From a virus, in the IMG/VR virus record IMGVR_UViG_3300009431_000028, positions 1 through 47,162 of that record: a stretch of 47,162 nt of DNA. The stretch is one strand, 5' to 3'. Below are positions 46,939 through 47,162 of this stretch, piece after piece. A program made the translations under genes and the position numbers. Positions within the stretch are counted from its first letter, which is position 1. Each line of letters opens with the position of its first letter. The notes beneath the pieces were generated by a model. It was not told the origin of the DNA, did not search any database, and worked only from the letters and a program-made list of their open reading frames with translations.

Positions 46939-47162
46939 ATGACAGTTCACTACTCTAAAAAGAGTATCGTTGCAGATCTTGATATCATTGATGCCTCTCC
47001 CTCCCTAGACCTCAAAGACTCAGACTGCGCAGATGCAGATATCAATGCTCAATTAGCATGTAACGCTACTACAACTACCTCAGGTGCCGAGGATATTGAT
47101 GTAACCCTAAAACAACAGGTTAACGGCACCTTAACAACCTTCCTCACAGCCGATGCTGATGG
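46939..47162 (+). CDS. Tail fibre/spike protein, beta-helix type (N-terminal part; continues at 1)
   Basis: The first 74 codons of the 516-residue fibre gene, starting MTVHYSKKSIVADLDIIDAS after AGGAG. The frame stays open to the end of the window and continues in frame through the repeated segment to the stop at 1439. The N-terminal part is acidic (DLKDSDCADADINAQ) and may be the virion attachment domain. Confidence 0.88.
   Translation, partial: MTVHYSKKSIVADLDIIDASPSLDLKDSDCADADINAQLACNATTTTSGAEDIDVTLKQQVNGTLTTFLTADAD
47051..47162. repeat. Terminal direct repeat, right copy
   Basis: Identical to bases 1-112. See the left copy. Both copies read the same frame of the fibre gene. Confidence 0.95.

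Overview
The window is a complete genome of a tailed double-stranded DNA phage, most likely with podovirus-like (short-tailed) morphology. Its first 112 bases are repeated exactly as its last 112 bases. A fibre gene that is open at the right end (start 46939) continues in frame from base 1 to its stop at 1439, so the molecule is circular or circularly permuted, about 47,050 bp. An Rz-like spanin, a T7-lysozyme-type amidase, a lipobox protein, AGGAGG ribosome binding sites and TTGACA/TATACT promoters all point to a Gram-negative host. I see no tRNA, integrase or CRISPR array, so I read the phage as lytic or at least non-integrating, with reservation because its DNA polymerase is the Leu-762 type.

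The layout is two opposing gene blocks. From a control region at about 37.84-38.47 kb, late genes run rightwards on the + strand: terminase large subunit, portal, zinc ribbon, scaffold, capsid, two decoration paralogues and fibres (38.5-47.05 kb, continuing at 1). They are followed by more fibre proteins, a head-tail adaptor, a large tail protein, four probable internal/ejection proteins (8.5-13.7 kb) and a lysis cassette with two HNH endonuclease genes inserted (13.65-16.29 kb). From the same control region early genes run leftwards on the - strand down to 16.43 kb. These include many small proteins, a sigma-factor-like protein, a Cas4/RecB-like nuclease, a metallophosphoesterase, a Zn peptidase, nucleotide-metabolism proteins, DNA polymerase A, endonuclease VII, RecA, RuvC and a MazG-like protein. 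The two transcription units converge at a hairpin terminator at 16371-16392.

Replication and recombination look partly self-sufficient (PolA with proofreading, RecA, two Holliday-junction resolvases, a RecB-like nuclease). No helicase, primase or RNA polymerase is recognisable, so those would come from the host. Transcription appears to use host sigma-70, possibly modified by the phage sigma-like protein.

Four things stand out. (1) The distal early region (16.4-20.9 kb) encodes two exported trypsin-like serine proteases with intact triads, each next to a small membrane-targeted protein carrying paired CX3C motifs. (2) A 57-bp element occurs in four gene gaps and, degenerately, a fifth time inside a lipoprotein gene, always in the same orientation. 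(3) A gene-free, structured segment at 34790-35068 lies behind a near-consensus - strand promoter and is a candidate non-coding RNA. (4) The late control region has a promoter overlapped by a perfect inverted repeat and preceded by direct repeats. Many early genes are under 60 codons, overlap their neighbours by 1-14 bases, and several use TTG or GTG starts.
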